A stretch of 64,000 bases of DNA from contig CAKQRZ010000008.1 in assembly GCA_934271715.1 (NCBI GenBank), positions 1-64,000 on the forward strand, in the 5' to 3' direction. The notes under the pieces were generated by a model. The model saw only the letters and a list, made by a program, of their open reading frames with translations, was not told where the DNA came from and searched no databases. Below are positions 16,789-25,467 of this stretch, one piece after another. Each line of letters opens with the position of its first letter. Within the stretch, counting starts at the first letter, position 1. The position numbers were made by a program, and so were the translations under genes. The DNA is from an uncultured Alphaproteobacteria bacterium (GTDB lineage Bacteria > Pseudomonadota > Alphaproteobacteria > RF32 > CAG-239).

Positions 16789-16865
16789 AGAAGATGGTTA
16801 AAGAAACGGTTTAACCCCTTTCAGATTAAAATTACGTCCGGTCTCCTATACCGGACTATTTTTGT
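16789..16865 (+). ncRNA. Small RNA of about 77 nt, candidate antitoxin (locus 2)
   Basis: The RNA is bounded by a strong promoter and a terminator (GTCCGGT/ACCGGAC, then TATTTTTG). AGATGGTTAAAG near its 5' end can pair, with one bulge and a small internal loop, with the CTTTCCAACATCT stretch next to the ribosome-binding site of the minus-strand tiny ORF. No ORF of note is inside. Confidence 0.55.
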
Positions 16866-16924
16866 ATATAGATAAATTTTCCAAAAGTCAAATGAATATG
16901 ATAATGCAAAATTAGAAGTTATAG

Positions 16925-17404
16925 CTACTTATTTTTACCGTCTTCTTTTTTTCTATATATGGAAAATCCGATTGTGGCGGTTGCTAATACAACAATTACC
17001 GATAATCCGGATACCAAAAAATTGACAATCATTGAATTATTTAAAAATAAAGACCAAGCTGCCAAAGCTACTAAGCTGCAAAACCCGAAAAAGCCGATAA
17101 CTCTGCCTAAATTGACGGAATTTATAGCCTTTGCTTTTATCTTAAATTCTTCTTCCTGACGCAAAGCCGCCATTTCTTGTTCTTTTTCCAGCATTTTCAG
17201 CAAAAGCGGAACAATCTCAGGATTTATGTCATTGTATTTTTCTAATATTTCAGGTTCCGGCAACGGACATTTTGTTATTTTTTGATGACTGTCAATGACT
17301 ATTCTGTTTGATGCAAGAAAATGTTCAGCCCCCGGGAGAGATAAAATTTTATCGTCTGAAGTTTTGCTTGTCGTTAAATTTTTTTTATTGTTTTTCGCGC
17401 TCAT
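16925..17404 (-). CDS. DUF2335 family membrane protein
   Basis: A 159-residue protein. The segment PLPEPEILEKYNDINPEIVPLLLKMLEKEQEM followed by two C-terminal membrane helices (GRVIGFFGFCSLVALAAW, NFLVSGLSVIVVLATATI) is the DUF2335 pattern. A short basic tail faces the cytosol. DUF2335 proteins are small membrane proteins common in accessory or prophage regions; their function is unknown. The start overlaps the end of the preceding small gene by 20 nt, so both are translated from one mRNA. Confidence 0.75.
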   Translation of the reverse strand: MSAKNNKKNLTTSKTSDDKILSLPGAEHFLASNRIVIDSHQKITKCPLPEPEILEKYNDINPEIVPLLLKMLEKEQEMAALRQEEEFKIKAKAINSVNLGRVIGFFGFCSLVALAAWSLFLNNSMIVNFLVSGLSVIVVLATATIGFSIYRKKEDGKNK

Positions 17405-17567
17405 AATTTTCTATTACTGTGTTAAAATAACTGCCGATTCTTTCCAGATATGATAATTTATTATCATTTTTCTTTTCACTATCCGAAGAAAAAAGAGAAA
17501 AATAGTCAGTCATCATAAAAGCACTAAAGCTCAATAAAATGCCCAATAAAAAGTCCTTTTTATCCAT
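17385..17567 (-). CDS. Small membrane protein in operon with DUF2335
   Basis: A 60-residue protein with one N-terminal hydrophobic segment (FLLGILLSFSAFMMTDYFSLF) and a polar, charged C-terminus. The ATG at 17567 is chosen over an in-frame TTG at 17579 because GGAGGAA sits just before it. It overlaps the DUF2335 gene. No family is recognised. Confidence 0.6.
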   Translation of the reverse strand: MDKKDFLLGILLSFSAFMMTDYFSLFSSDSEKKNDNKLSYLERIGSYFNTVIENYEREKQ

Positions 17568-17732
17568 TTTTTCCTCCAATTAGTTAATTCTTACATTATA
17601 ATATAATAGTTTGCAAGTCAATATAAAGAAAACAATATGTCCATAAAATGTTTTTGATGAATATGACGATGCAAAATTAGCATATTGCAGCTTTTGAGAT
17701 TTTAGCTTGATTATTTTTCAAATTCATATATA

Positions 17733-17809
17733 ACAAAAAAGCCGGCTGTAGACAGCAACCGGACTTTGTAACATTAGGAAGTTGAAACTTGCCTGTAACT
17801 TCCTCAACT
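17733..17809 (-). ncRNA. Small RNA of about 77 nt, candidate antitoxin (locus 1)
   Basis: Transcribed away from the tiny ORF at 17917 from a strong promoter. It ends at a terminator (GTCCGGTTGCTG...CAGCCGGC then T6). Its predicted 5' end, AGTTGAGGAAGTT, is complementary to AACTTCCCTTAACT (17875-17888) in the toxin leader over 13 pairs with one bulged C. It resembles the sRNA at 26569. Confidence 0.6.
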
Positions 17810-17815
17810 GGTTAC

Positions 17816-17844
17816 AGTATCGCACAATTTTGATTTATTGTCAA
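17816..17844 (-). promoter_or_regulatory. Promoter of sRNA at toxin-like locus 1
   Basis: On the minus strand TTGACA (17844-17839) and GATACT (17821-17816) have 17-nt spacing, close to the sigma-70 consensus. Confidence 0.7.
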
Positions 17845-17916
17845 TGACTTTAAATAAAATTGGCTAAAGTTCTCAACTTCCCTTAACTGCGGTTTTTCAC
17901 CGCTGAAAGGAAAGAG

Positions 17917-17988
17917 ATGAACGATATAATCAAAGTTCTGAGTATAATAATTCTTATACTTAAAATCATCATTCTTCTATTAAAGTAG
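17917..17988 (+). CDS. Tiny hydrophobic peptide, candidate type I toxin (locus 1)
   Basis: A 23-residue peptide. It begins MNDIIKVLS, has the core IIILILKIII and ends LLLK. AAAGGAAAGAG precedes the ATG. A hairpin (GCGG...CCGC) and the sRNA-complementary stretch lie in the leader. The peptide differs from the one at 26464 (minus) at only a few residues in the core, and both have the same 3' hairpin starting GATGAGGCGGAG. Single-helix peptides with isolated lysines are typical of membrane-active type I toxins. The toxin role is inferred. Confidence 0.6.
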   Translation: MNDIIKVLSIIILILKIIILLLK

Positions 17989-18072
17989 TATAGTATGATG
18001 AGGCGGAGATTTCAAGTATTTTTATCTTTTATTATCCGCCCTTTGATAAAAAAATAAAATTTGAGGTGAAAG

Positions 18073-19494
18073 ATGAAAGAAAAAACGCTTACACGGTTAT
18101 TATGGTTCTTTACGGCAATAAACATTATATATCTTTTTGCCTCAATTTTCATCAGCCGCCGCGCCATGGGCGATGATTTGGAACATATTCACGCTTCTTG
18201 GCTGGTATGGCAGGGTTATGTTCCGTATACCGATTTTTTTGAGCATCATAATCCTCTGATGTGGTATATATTTGCTCCGCTGGTCGGATTTTTCAGCGGC
18301 AATGTCTTAGTATTTTTATATATCCGCTGTATTATCGCCGCCGTATCTTTGCTGACGCTTTATATTATATATCGGCTGATAAAAGATTTTTGGAGCAACA
18401 AAACCGCCGCACTGCTGGCTATAAATATTTTCTGCTTCAGCAATACGGCAATGGACGCCATGGTGCAGTTTAAGCCGGACGCATTTATGCAGCTGTTTTT
18501 CTTTATCGGCTTATACTTTTTCTTTGCATTTTTGCGCGATGCCAAGCAAAAATATCTCAATTACGCAGCTCTGAGCTGGGCGGTCGGTTTTTTATTTTTA
18601 CAAACCATAATTTTTTTAATTTTGCCGCTGGGGCTATACGGAATTTATCTGCTGGCAGCCAAAAAACTCAGCTGGAAAAATATTGCCTTAGCGCTGCCAT
18701 GGCTGCTGACGCCTTTAGTTTTGTTTGGAATATACCTGTTTGCCTGCGGCAATGCACAGCGCTATTTTGAAACAAACTGGCTGCTGAACTCGCATATTTT
18801 AGAACATATCTGGAACAGAAGAATCCATGAATTCAGCGACTTATACAGCGTCTTAGCTTTGGGCGCCGCTGCGGCTATTTATCTGCTGCTGAAAAAGCCT
18901 GACCGATATACGGCAATTTTACTTATAATGTATGCTGTAGAGTTTGCGCTCCGCACTTTATATATTTCTATGTGGATGTACTACTTTAAAATTCTGATTT
19001 TATATAATGCGGTGCTGATAGCTATGGTCTGCGCCAAAATTTATAACGCTAAAAATTGGACAGCGTGGCTGGCGCTGCCGGTTTTGCTGATTTGCTGCGG
19101 CAAATTCTGGCTGTTTGAGGGTATTGTGCCGGATGAAATTGATACGCTTAAGGTGCTGCAGGTTTCAACGCATATCGCCCAAAACACCACTCCGGATGAT
19201 ATAGTTTTGGGACTGCCGGGGATTCCTTTCGGAATTTTTAATAAAAATCCGCATTATTACTGGTTTTCTTGGAGCTATATGGGGGAGCTTGACAATAAAT
19301 ATTTTCATTATACGGAACCGTTTGACATCAACAAGGTAATAGCCGAAACCAAGCCTAAATACATTTATTATGAAGAGTATAAAAAGAAAAAGCCTGAAAA
19401 ACGCCCGCCCTATGCCATTGTTCCGCAGCAGCTCTATACCGAATATAGACAGGAAGTGTTTGACACCTTGTTCCGCCGCCGCCATGATGACTGA
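18073..19494 (+). CDS. Polytopic membrane protein, GT39-like glycosyltransferase
   Basis: A 473-residue protein with about ten predicted membrane helices. Residues about 30-65 read MGDDLEHIHASWLVWQGYVPYTDFFEHHNP, which resembles the first periplasmic loop of GT-C glycosyltransferases of the GT39/ArnT/PMT type, where an acidic pair binds the lipid-linked donor. The C-terminal soluble part (NKNPHYYWFSWSYMG, ETKPKYIYYEEYKKKK) is periplasmic or cytosolic. The sugar and acceptor cannot be told from sequence. It stands alone, preceded by the tiny-peptide locus, with a GAGG-type ribosome-binding site. Transfer of a sugar to an envelope component is the likely role. Confidence 0.65.
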   Translation: MKEKTLTRLLWFFTAINIIYLFASIFISRRAMGDDLEHIHASWLVWQGYVPYTDFFEHHNPLMWYIFAPLVGFFSGNVLVFLYIRCIIAAVSLLTLYIIYRLIKDFWSNKTAALLAINIFCFSNTAMDAMVQFKPDAFMQLFFFIGLYFFFAFLRDAKQKYLNYAALSWAVGFLFLQTIIFLILPLGLYGIYLLAAKKLSWKNIALALPWLLTPLVLFGIYLFACGNAQRYFETNWLLNSHILEHIWNRRIHEFSDLYSVLALGAAAAIYLLLKKPDRYTAILLIMYAVEFALRTLYISMWMYYFKILILYNAVLIAMVCAKIYNAKNWTAWLALPVLLICCGKFWLFEGIVPDEIDTLKVLQVSTHIAQNTTPDDIVLGLPGIPFGIFNKNPHYYWFSWSYMGELDNKYFHYTEPFDINKVIAETKPKYIYYEEYKKKKPEKRPPYAIVPQQLYTEYRQEVFDTLFRRRHDD

Positions 19495-19623
19495 TTTTTT
19501 TATAACTTTGGTATGTATAGACTTTGGATTAAGACAAAGTTAATCTTTATTTTGCTATTTTGAAAAGATGAAATGCCGGTAAAAGCGATTATTTATAATC
19601 GTGATATATAAAAGGATTAAAAA

Positions 19624-21045
19624 ATGGCGAAAAAAAAGAATGTCGGATTTGTGACGTCTGTCAACGGCAGCGTGATTGAAGCGGAGTTTCCAAAACAGCT
19701 TCCGGCTATTTATAATGAATTGAAAATCGGTTCATTGACAGCGGAAGTACAAGGCTATATTGATGAAAAAACCGTGCGCGCTTTGGCTATGGGTTCAGCT
19801 AAGGGAATTGCCCGCCAAACCGAAGTTGTGGACGAAGGACATCAAATAGAAGTGCCTGTCGGCGATAAAGTTTTGGGGCGTATGTTTAATATTTTCGGGC
19901 AGCCGATTGATAACGGCGAACCGCTGCAGGCAGAAATTAAACAGCCGATTCACGCCGAGCCGATTCCTTTGGAAAACCGGCAGACCAGCTCAGAGATTTT
20001 TATTTCCGGCATTAAAGCCATAGATTTATTGGTGCCTATGGAGCGCGGCGGCAAAGCCGGATTATTCGGCGGCGCCGGCGTGGGTAAAACCGTGCTGATT
20101 ACCGAGCTGATTAACAATATGGTCGGACGCTATGAGGGCGCAAGTATTTTTTGCGGCGTCGGCGAGCGTTCCCGTGAAGGCGAACAGCTGTACCGCGAAA
20201 TGAAAGACGCCGGCGTTTTACCAAAGACCGTGATGGTATTCGGACAGATGAATGAGGCTCCGGGGGTGCGTTTTCGCGTGCCTTTAACCGGTTTAACTAT
20301 GGCGGAATATTTCCGCGATAAAGAAAAGAAAGATGTTTTACTGCTGATTGATAATATTTTCCGTTTTGTGCAGGCTGGTTCGGAAGTTTCAGTTTTGCTG
20401 GGGCAAATTCCGTCCCGCGTGGGTTATCAGCCGTCTTTGGGAACAGATATCGCGGCGCTGGAGGAACGTATTTCTTCCACTAAAGACGCGGCAATCACTT
20501 CTATTCAGGCGGTTTATGTGCCGGCCGATGACTTTACCGACCCTTCGGCGGTGCATACGTTTGCGCATTTGTCTTCCAGCATTGTGCTTTCCCGCAGCCG
20601 TGCAGCGCAGGGGCTGTATCCGGCGGTAGATCCGCTGGCGTCTTCGTCGAATATGCTGACGCCGCTGATTGTGGGCAAGCGGCACTATAAAGTTGCAGTG
20701 GCCGTGCGTAAATGCTTGGCTGAATATGAAGAACTAAAAGACATTATTGCCATGCTGGGATTTGACGAGCTGCCGGAACATGATCAGCAAACGGTGTTGA
20801 CCGCGCGTAAATTGGAGCGTTTTTTGACGCAGCCGTTTTACACTACCTATCAGTTTACCGGTATGGAGGGGCGTTCGGTAGATTTGCAAAAGACCATAGA
20901 AGGCTGTGAGCGCATACTTTCCGGTGAATTTAATTATCTTTCGGAAAATGACTTTTTTATGGTAGGCGATATTGATGAGGTTATTGCCAAGACCAGAGAT
21001 AAAAAAGAAGCGTATGAAAAAGCAATGTCTGAGGAGAATGGTTGA
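19624..21045 (+). CDS. atpD: N-type ATPase F1 subunit beta
   Basis: A 473-residue catalytic beta subunit. The P-loop is GGAGVGKTV (about residue 150). GVGERSREGEQLYREM and LLLIDNIFRF give the catalytic Glu/Arg finger region and Walker B, and HTFAHLSSSIVLSR also fits. It is the first gene of an operon in the order beta, epsilon, Q, R, a, c, b, alpha, gamma, the arrangement known for N-ATPases. No delta gene is present. AAAGGATTAAAA supports the ATG. The complex couples ATP hydrolysis or synthesis to Na+ or H+ movement. Confidence 0.95.
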   Translation: MAKKKNVGFVTSVNGSVIEAEFPKQLPAIYNELKIGSLTAEVQGYIDEKTVRALAMGSAKGIARQTEVVDEGHQIEVPVGDKVLGRMFNIFGQPIDNGEPLQAEIKQPIHAEPIPLENRQTSSEIFISGIKAIDLLVPMERGGKAGLFGGAGVGKTVLITELINNMVGRYEGASIFCGVGERSREGEQLYREMKDAGVLPKTVMVFGQMNEAPGVRFRVPLTGLTMAEYFRDKEKKDVLLLIDNIFRFVQAGSEVSVLLGQIPSRVGYQPSLGTDIAALEERISSTKDAAITSIQAVYVPADDFTDPSAVHTFAHLSSSIVLSRSRAAQGLYPAVDPLASSSNMLTPLIVGKRHYKVAVAVRKCLAEYEELKDIIAMLGFDELPEHDQQTVLTARKLERFLTQPFYTTYQFTGMEGRSVDLQKTIEGCERILSGEFNYLSENDFFMVGDIDEVIAKTRDKKEAYEKAMSEENG

Positions 21046-21440
21046 TGCAGCTGACGGTTTGTTCGCCCATGGGTACGGTTTTGCAGACAGAGGCCTTGAA
21101 AGTTACGTTTGAAACACTGAACGGCTTTTATACCCTAATGCCGAAACACGTGGATTTTGTGGCGGCGATGAAACCGAACATAGTGCGATATACCGATGAA
21201 AACAATAATGAGAGTTATGTGGCTTGTCACCGCGGAATTGTGGTAAAAAAAGGGCAGAACGTAACTATGAGCGTGCAAAACGCCGTAGTAAGTAAATCGC
21301 TGGAGAGTCTTTCGACCGTTATTAAAAATGACTTCAAAGAAAATGAAGAGCGCCGCAAAGAACTCAATTTGGCAATGGCCCGTTTGGAACTTGGTTTGGT
21401 GCGCGGGTTCAGTAAGCTCAAGGGAGATGAAAATGGCTGA
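21042..21440 (+). CDS. atpC: N-type ATPase F1 subunit epsilon
   Basis: A 132-residue epsilon subunit. The N-terminal beta-sandwich (MQLTVCSPMGTVLQTEALKVTFET, GFYTLMPKHVDFVAAMKP) is intact, and a C-terminal helical hairpin (ERRKELNLAMARLELGL) follows. It starts four nt inside atpD and ends over the start of the next gene, showing tight translational coupling. The likely start is the second ATG (MQLT). Confidence 0.9.
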   Translation: MMQLTVCSPMGTVLQTEALKVTFETLNGFYTLMPKHVDFVAAMKPNIVRYTDENNNESYVACHRGIVVKKGQNVTMSVQNAVVSKSLESLSTVIKNDFKENEERRKELNLAMARLELGLVRGFSKLKGDENG

Positions 21441-21780
21441 TGATTTTGATGATACCGCCGAAAAAGAAATCCGCAACACTCTGCTTCATAAAGCTCAGCA
21501 GCTAAAAGTCCGCAGGCAGCAGCGTTGGAGTGCCGATTTTGGTATGATTGCCTCGCTTGGCGGCGTGATTATTGTACCGATTTTACTGGGTGTGTTTGGC
21601 GGCGGTTGGCTGGATGCGCATTTTCCGGTAGATTTTTCTTGGCGTTTAAGCTTGTTATTTTTAGGCTTTGTCTGGGGATTGATAAATGCTTATTATTGGC
21701 TGAAAATAGAAGATGAAAAAATCAGACGTAATGAAAAAAAACAAAAAGATTTAACCGGAGAAAAAGAAAATGAGTGCTGA
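21433..21780 (+). CDS. atpQ: N-ATPase accessory subunit AtpQ (AtpI/AtpZ-like)
   Basis: A 115-residue protein with two membrane helices (GMIASLGGVIIVPILLGVFGG, LSLLFLGFVWGLINAYYWL) flanked by charged ends. Size and position after epsilon match AtpQ of N-ATPase operons, a relative of AtpI that is thought to help c-ring assembly. The start at 21433 follows GGGAGATGAAA; the open frame runs further upstream but overlaps atpC. Confidence 0.8.
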   Translation: MADDFDDTAEKEIRNTLLHKAQQLKVRRQQRWSADFGMIASLGGVIIVPILLGVFGGGWLDAHFPVDFSWRLSLLFLGFVWGLINAYYWLKIEDEKIRRNEKKQKDLTGEKENEC

Positions 21781-22117
21781 TTCTTATTTGATGCAGATGT
21801 GGCAGCAAATGGCGCTTTGGCAACTGTGGGCGGCGCCGGTCTGCGGCGTGATTGTCGGTGCGATTTATTTTCAGAGCCTGCGTTGGAGTTTGAACCATTT
21901 GGGCGATACAAAGCATAAAATTCGTTTGTTCGCCGGTGTGGCGCTGTTGCGTATTTTGTTGTTTTTCGGGGTGTTGGTATTGATAGCGCAGCATAATCCG
22001 GTGGTGGTTTTATTGTATGTTTTGGCCTTTTTCGTAACTAAAATGTTGATAGTGGTGCGTGAAAAAAGCCGGATAATTAAATTTGACGGGGAGCAAAAAA
22101 AAGATGGCGCTGTTTGA
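21770..22117 (+). CDS. atpR: N-ATPase subunit AtpR
   Basis: A 115-residue membrane protein with three hydrophobic helices (LWAAPVCGVIVGAIYF, LFAGVALLRILLFFGVLVLIA, VVVLLYVLAFFVTKMLIVV). The Arg within helix 2 (VALLRILL) is typical of AtpR, a subunit unique to N-ATPases and proposed to bind the c subunit carboxylate. Starts and stops overlap both neighbours. Confidence 0.85.
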   Translation: MSADSYLMQMWQQMALWQLWAAPVCGVIVGAIYFQSLRWSLNHLGDTKHKIRLFAGVALLRILLFFGVLVLIAQHNPVVVLLYVLAFFVTKMLIVVREKSRIIKFDGEQKKDGAV

Positions 22118-22874
22118 ATTTGACTTTTCGCGTTGGTGGGATATTCCGCTTGCCGGACGGCAAATCGGGCTGGACAGCTATGATAAAATCGTCCTGTTTA
22201 AAATCGGCGATATAAACATAAATGCGACAATATTTAACAGCTGGCTGGTAATTGCCGTGATATTTTTATGCTGCCGTCTGGCTACTAAAAATCTGTCGTA
22301 CGAGCGTAAGGCTTCACGTCTGCAAGTGGCGCTGGAAGCGCTGGTGCTGTGGCTGCAAAAAGAGGCTAATGAAATCAGCGGCTCCAAAACCAATCAATAT
22401 TTGGGATTGGCTATGGGGCTGTTCTGCTTTATTTTGGTCTGTAATTTGCTGACGGTTATTCCGTGGTTCCGCGCGCCGACAGCATCTCTCAGCACCACAA
22501 TGGCGTTGGCGGCGGTAGTGTTTTTAGCCATACCATATTTTTCGGTTAAAAACGCCGGCTTAAAAGGGTATTTGAAAAAGTTTATAGAGCCAATGCCTTT
22601 AATGCTGCCGATGAATGTTTTTAGTGAATTTTTTTCAAGCTTTGCTATGGGACTACGTTTGTTCGGCAATATGCTGAGCGGTGTAATGTTTGTCAGCATT
22701 CTAAGCGCTTTTATTCCGCTGATTGCACCGCTGAGCATGCAGAGTTTGGGACTTTTAACCGGTTCAATTCAGGCTTATATTTTCGCTTTGCTGGCAGTCG
22801 TGTATTCGTCCAGCGTGCAGGGCGAAATTGTGCCGGAAAATAATTTATCACATTTAGAAAAAGGAGAAAAATAA
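22104..22874 (+). CDS. atpB: N-type ATPase Fo subunit a
   Basis: A 256-residue subunit a with five or six helices. The essential arginine helix is FAMGLRLFGNMLSGVMF (about residue 185), and GSIQAYIFALLAVVYSSSV is the last helix. It forms the ion half-channels against the c ring. The ATG at 22104 is preferred to an upstream in-frame TTG because GGGGAG lies ten nt before it. Confidence 0.93.
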   Translation: MALFEFDFSRWWDIPLAGRQIGLDSYDKIVLFKIGDININATIFNSWLVIAVIFLCCRLATKNLSYERKASRLQVALEALVLWLQKEANEISGSKTNQYLGLAMGLFCFILVCNLLTVIPWFRAPTASLSTTMALAAVVFLAIPYFSVKNAGLKGYLKKFIEPMPLMLPMNVFSEFFSSFAMGLRLFGNMLSGVMFVSILSAFIPLIAPLSMQSLGLLTGSIQAYIFALLAVVYSSSVQGEIVPENNLSHLEKGEK

Positions 22875-23149
22875 TGGATGCAATTACTTTAATCGGAGCA
22901 TTTTCGGTTTTTGGAGCTTGTATATGTATGGGTATCGGCAGTATCGGTTCAGCGTTGGGCGAGGGACGCGTTGCCGCCTCTGCTTTAACGGCTATGGCGC
23001 AGCAGCCAGATGAATCCAGCCGTATCCGCAGCACAATGTTTGTGGCGATTGCCATGGTGGAAACCACAGCTTTGTATGCTTTGCTGATTGCGTTTTTGGT
23101 GCTGTACGCCAATCCGTTTTGGAATTATGCAATCGCACAGGCTCAATAG
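22874..23149 (+). CDS. atpE: N-type ATPase Fo subunit c with Na+-type ligand set
   Basis: A 91-residue two-helix subunit c. Aligned by eye with the Ilyobacter tartaricus Na+ ring, Q32 corresponds to Glu30 here (ALGEGRV). E65/S66/T67/Y70 correspond to Glu63, Thr64, Thr65 and Tyr68 (MVETTALY). So the main ion-binding Glu and its hydroxyl neighbours are kept, and a second carboxylate replaces the Gln. This fits N-ATPase c subunits and Na+ transport, but ion specificity is inferred. Confidence 0.92.
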   Translation: MDAITLIGAFSVFGACICMGIGSIGSALGEGRVAASALTAMAQQPDESSRIRSTMFVAIAMVETTALYALLIAFLVLYANPFWNYAIAQAQ

Positions 23150-23169
23150 TTATATTTTAGGAAAAGTTT

Positions 23170-23943
23170 ATGAGTATTGATTTATTCACATTTTTTGCTC
23201 AGATATTTAATTTGCTGCTGCTGCTGTATTTGCTGCGCCGGTTTTTATATTTGCCGGTTTTGAAAGCGGTGGACGAGCGGCAGAAATTTATTGAACGTGA
23301 GCTGAAAAAAGCGGCTTCTTCGCATAAAGAGGCGCTGCGTCTGGAGGCTGAATGCAAGCAAAAAATGGCGGAAATTGATGCGCAAAAACAAGAAATTTTG
23401 AGCCATACCAAAGCAGAAGCCGCTATTTTGGCCGAAAAATTGGCAAACGAGGCAAAAACACAATTTGAGGCGGATAGAAAGCAATGGAAAAAACGTTTGG
23501 CAGCCGAGCAAAAAACGTTTGAACTGGCAATGCAAAATTTGATTTTGGAACATTTCAGCAAATTGGCTGACGGCGCATTAAAACAAATGGCCGATGTTTC
23601 GCTTAATGATTTGATGATTGATAAACTTAAAGAAAAAATCATCGCTTTGCCGGTGCGTAAAAAACAAGAGTTTGCCGCCGCGTATCAAAATAAAAAACAG
23701 TTAATTGTTCGTTCAGCGCAAAAAATTTCGGCGGAACAAAAGCAAAAAATCAAAGAGTTTTTGCAAAGTCAATTAGGGTTGCTTGAAGAAACAAAGTTCA
23801 AATTTGAAATTGATAAAAAGTTGGTTTGCGGCGTGGCTTTGCAGGCCGATGAACAGCTGATTGACTGGAATTTGACCGCTTATATGAACGAGTTTCAAAA
23901 GAATATGCAAAACGATGTGCAGCAACTGGTAAACAAAGGATAA
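23170..23943 (+). CDS. atpF: N-type ATPase subunit b (long form)
   Basis: A 257-residue subunit b, about 100 residues longer than a usual b. One N-terminal helix (FFAQIFNLLLLLYLLRRFLY) is followed by a long, Lys/Glu/Ala-rich coiled coil to about residue 130, then a separate domain (NLILEHFSKLADGALKQM, KIIALPVRKKQEFAAAY, KFEIDKKLVCGVALQAD). The operon has no delta gene. The C-terminal domain looks delta-like (the last motif resembles the end of the delta subunit), so this b may do both jobs. Confidence 0.88.
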   Translation: MSIDLFTFFAQIFNLLLLLYLLRRFLYLPVLKAVDERQKFIERELKKAASSHKEALRLEAECKQKMAEIDAQKQEILSHTKAEAAILAEKLANEAKTQFEADRKQWKKRLAAEQKTFELAMQNLILEHFSKLADGALKQMADVSLNDLMIDKLKEKIIALPVRKKQEFAAAYQNKKQLIVRSAQKISAEQKQKIKEFLQSQLGLLEETKFKFEIDKKLVCGVALQADEQLIDWNLTAYMNEFQKNMQNDVQQLVNKG

Positions 23944-23946
23944 AAG

Positions 23947-25467
23947 ATGATAGAAACAGACAAGACATTTGCCGCCATAGAGCAGGGAATAGAACAAACA
24001 AAAGCTGAATTGAAAACCGAAGAAGTCAGCGTTATTCATTCTATTTCGGCTGGTACGGCGATTGTTAAAGGTTTGGCTAAGGCGCAGATGGAAGAGCTGC
24101 TGGAGTTTCCTAACGGCGTGTGGGGAATGGTGCAGACTTTGGCAAAAGATGCGGTCGGCGTGGTGTTTTTAGACAGTCCCGACAGTTTGAAAGCCGGTGA
24201 CAGAGTGCGCCGCAGCGGTCGTGTTTTAGATGTGCCTGTCGGCGAGGGATTGTTGGGGCGAGTCATAAATCCGTTGGGCAAGCCTTTAGACGGCAAAGGA
24301 CCAATAGCCTACAGCGAGCGCCGCGCTTTGGAAATGGAAGCCTATCCGATTATGGATAGAGCGCCGGTGGAAGAACCTTTGCAAACAGGTATTAAAGCTG
24401 TTGACGCGTTTACGCCAATCGGGCGCGGACAGCGCGAGCTTATTTTGGGCGATAGGCAGACCGGTAAAACGGCTATTGCCGTTGATACGATTATCAATCA
24501 AAAACAAACCGGTGTTATCTGTATTTATTGCGCCATCGGACAAAGAAATTCTGCCGTGGCTTCGGTTATTGCCGATTTAGAAAAATACGGAGTTATGGAG
24601 CAAACAATAGTTGTTGCGGCTGCCGCCAATGACACAGCCGGAATGCAATATGCGGCGCCGTATGCGGCGACTTCTATCGGCGAATATTTTATGGCGCAGG
24701 GCAAAGATGTGTTGGTGGTGTATGATGATTTGACAAACCATGCCAGAGCCTATCGCGAAATGTCGCTGTTGTTGCGCCGTCCGCCTGGACGAGAGGCTTT
24801 TCCGGGGGATATTTTCTATATTCACTCTCGTTTGCTGGAGCGGTCAACCCATTTGCGTGCGGAATTGGGCGGCGGTTCGCTGACCTCGCTGCCGATTGTA
24901 TCAACCGAAGCCGGAAATATATCGGCCTATATTCCGACCAACATTATTTCCATCACAGACGGGCAGATTTATTTGGCGGCAAATTTATATCAAAAAGGTA
25001 TTATGCCGGCAATAGATACAGGACGTTCGGTTTCTCGTGTGGGAGGCGATGCGCAGTTGTCGGCGTACAAATCTTTGATTGGTCCGTTGAAACTGTTTTA
25101 TTCTCAGTTTGAAGAACTGGAATCGTTTACCAAATTCGGCACACAGCTTGATAAGGAAACTAAAAAGCGTATCAATCGCGGGCGAGCAATCCGTGCCGTG
25201 TTGGAGCAAAGCCGTTTTGAACCGCTGACCGCGCCGGAGCAGATTGCCGTGTTTATGGCGACTAACGCCGGTTTGTTTGACGGATTAACGACAGAGGAGA
25301 ATAAACAGGCGCAAAAAATTGTGCGCGAGGTTTTGCAAACCCAATTTTCGGCTGAAGTGACAGATATTTTGGCTCGAAAGAAGTTAGCCGCCGAAACGCA
25401 AGAAAAAATGCTTTTGGCTTTCAAATCAGCTTTGCAGCGTGAGGGGATAAAGTCTGATGACAATTGA
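23947..25467 (+). CDS. atpA: N-type ATPase F1 subunit alpha
   Basis: A 506-residue alpha subunit with a regulatory nucleotide site. P-loop GDRQTGKTAI (about residue 170), DDLTNHARAYREMSLLLRRPPGREAFPGD, and SVSRVGGDAQ near 360 all fit F-type alpha. It begins four nt after atpF and overlaps atpG by 11 nt. Confidence 0.95.
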   Translation: MIETDKTFAAIEQGIEQTKAELKTEEVSVIHSISAGTAIVKGLAKAQMEELLEFPNGVWGMVQTLAKDAVGVVFLDSPDSLKAGDRVRRSGRVLDVPVGEGLLGRVINPLGKPLDGKGPIAYSERRALEMEAYPIMDRAPVEEPLQTGIKAVDAFTPIGRGQRELILGDRQTGKTAIAVDTIINQKQTGVICIYCAIGQRNSAVASVIADLEKYGVMEQTIVVAAAANDTAGMQYAAPYAATSIGEYFMAQGKDVLVVYDDLTNHARAYREMSLLLRRPPGREAFPGDIFYIHSRLLERSTHLRAELGGGSLTSLPIVSTEAGNISAYIPTNIISITDGQIYLAANLYQKGIMPAIDTGRSVSRVGGDAQLSAYKSLIGPLKLFYSQFEELESFTKFGTQLDKETKKRINRGRAIRAVLEQSRFEPLTAPEQIAVFMATNAGLFDGLTTEENKQAQKIVREVLQTQFSAEVTDILARKKLAAETQEKMLLAFKSALQREGIKSDDN

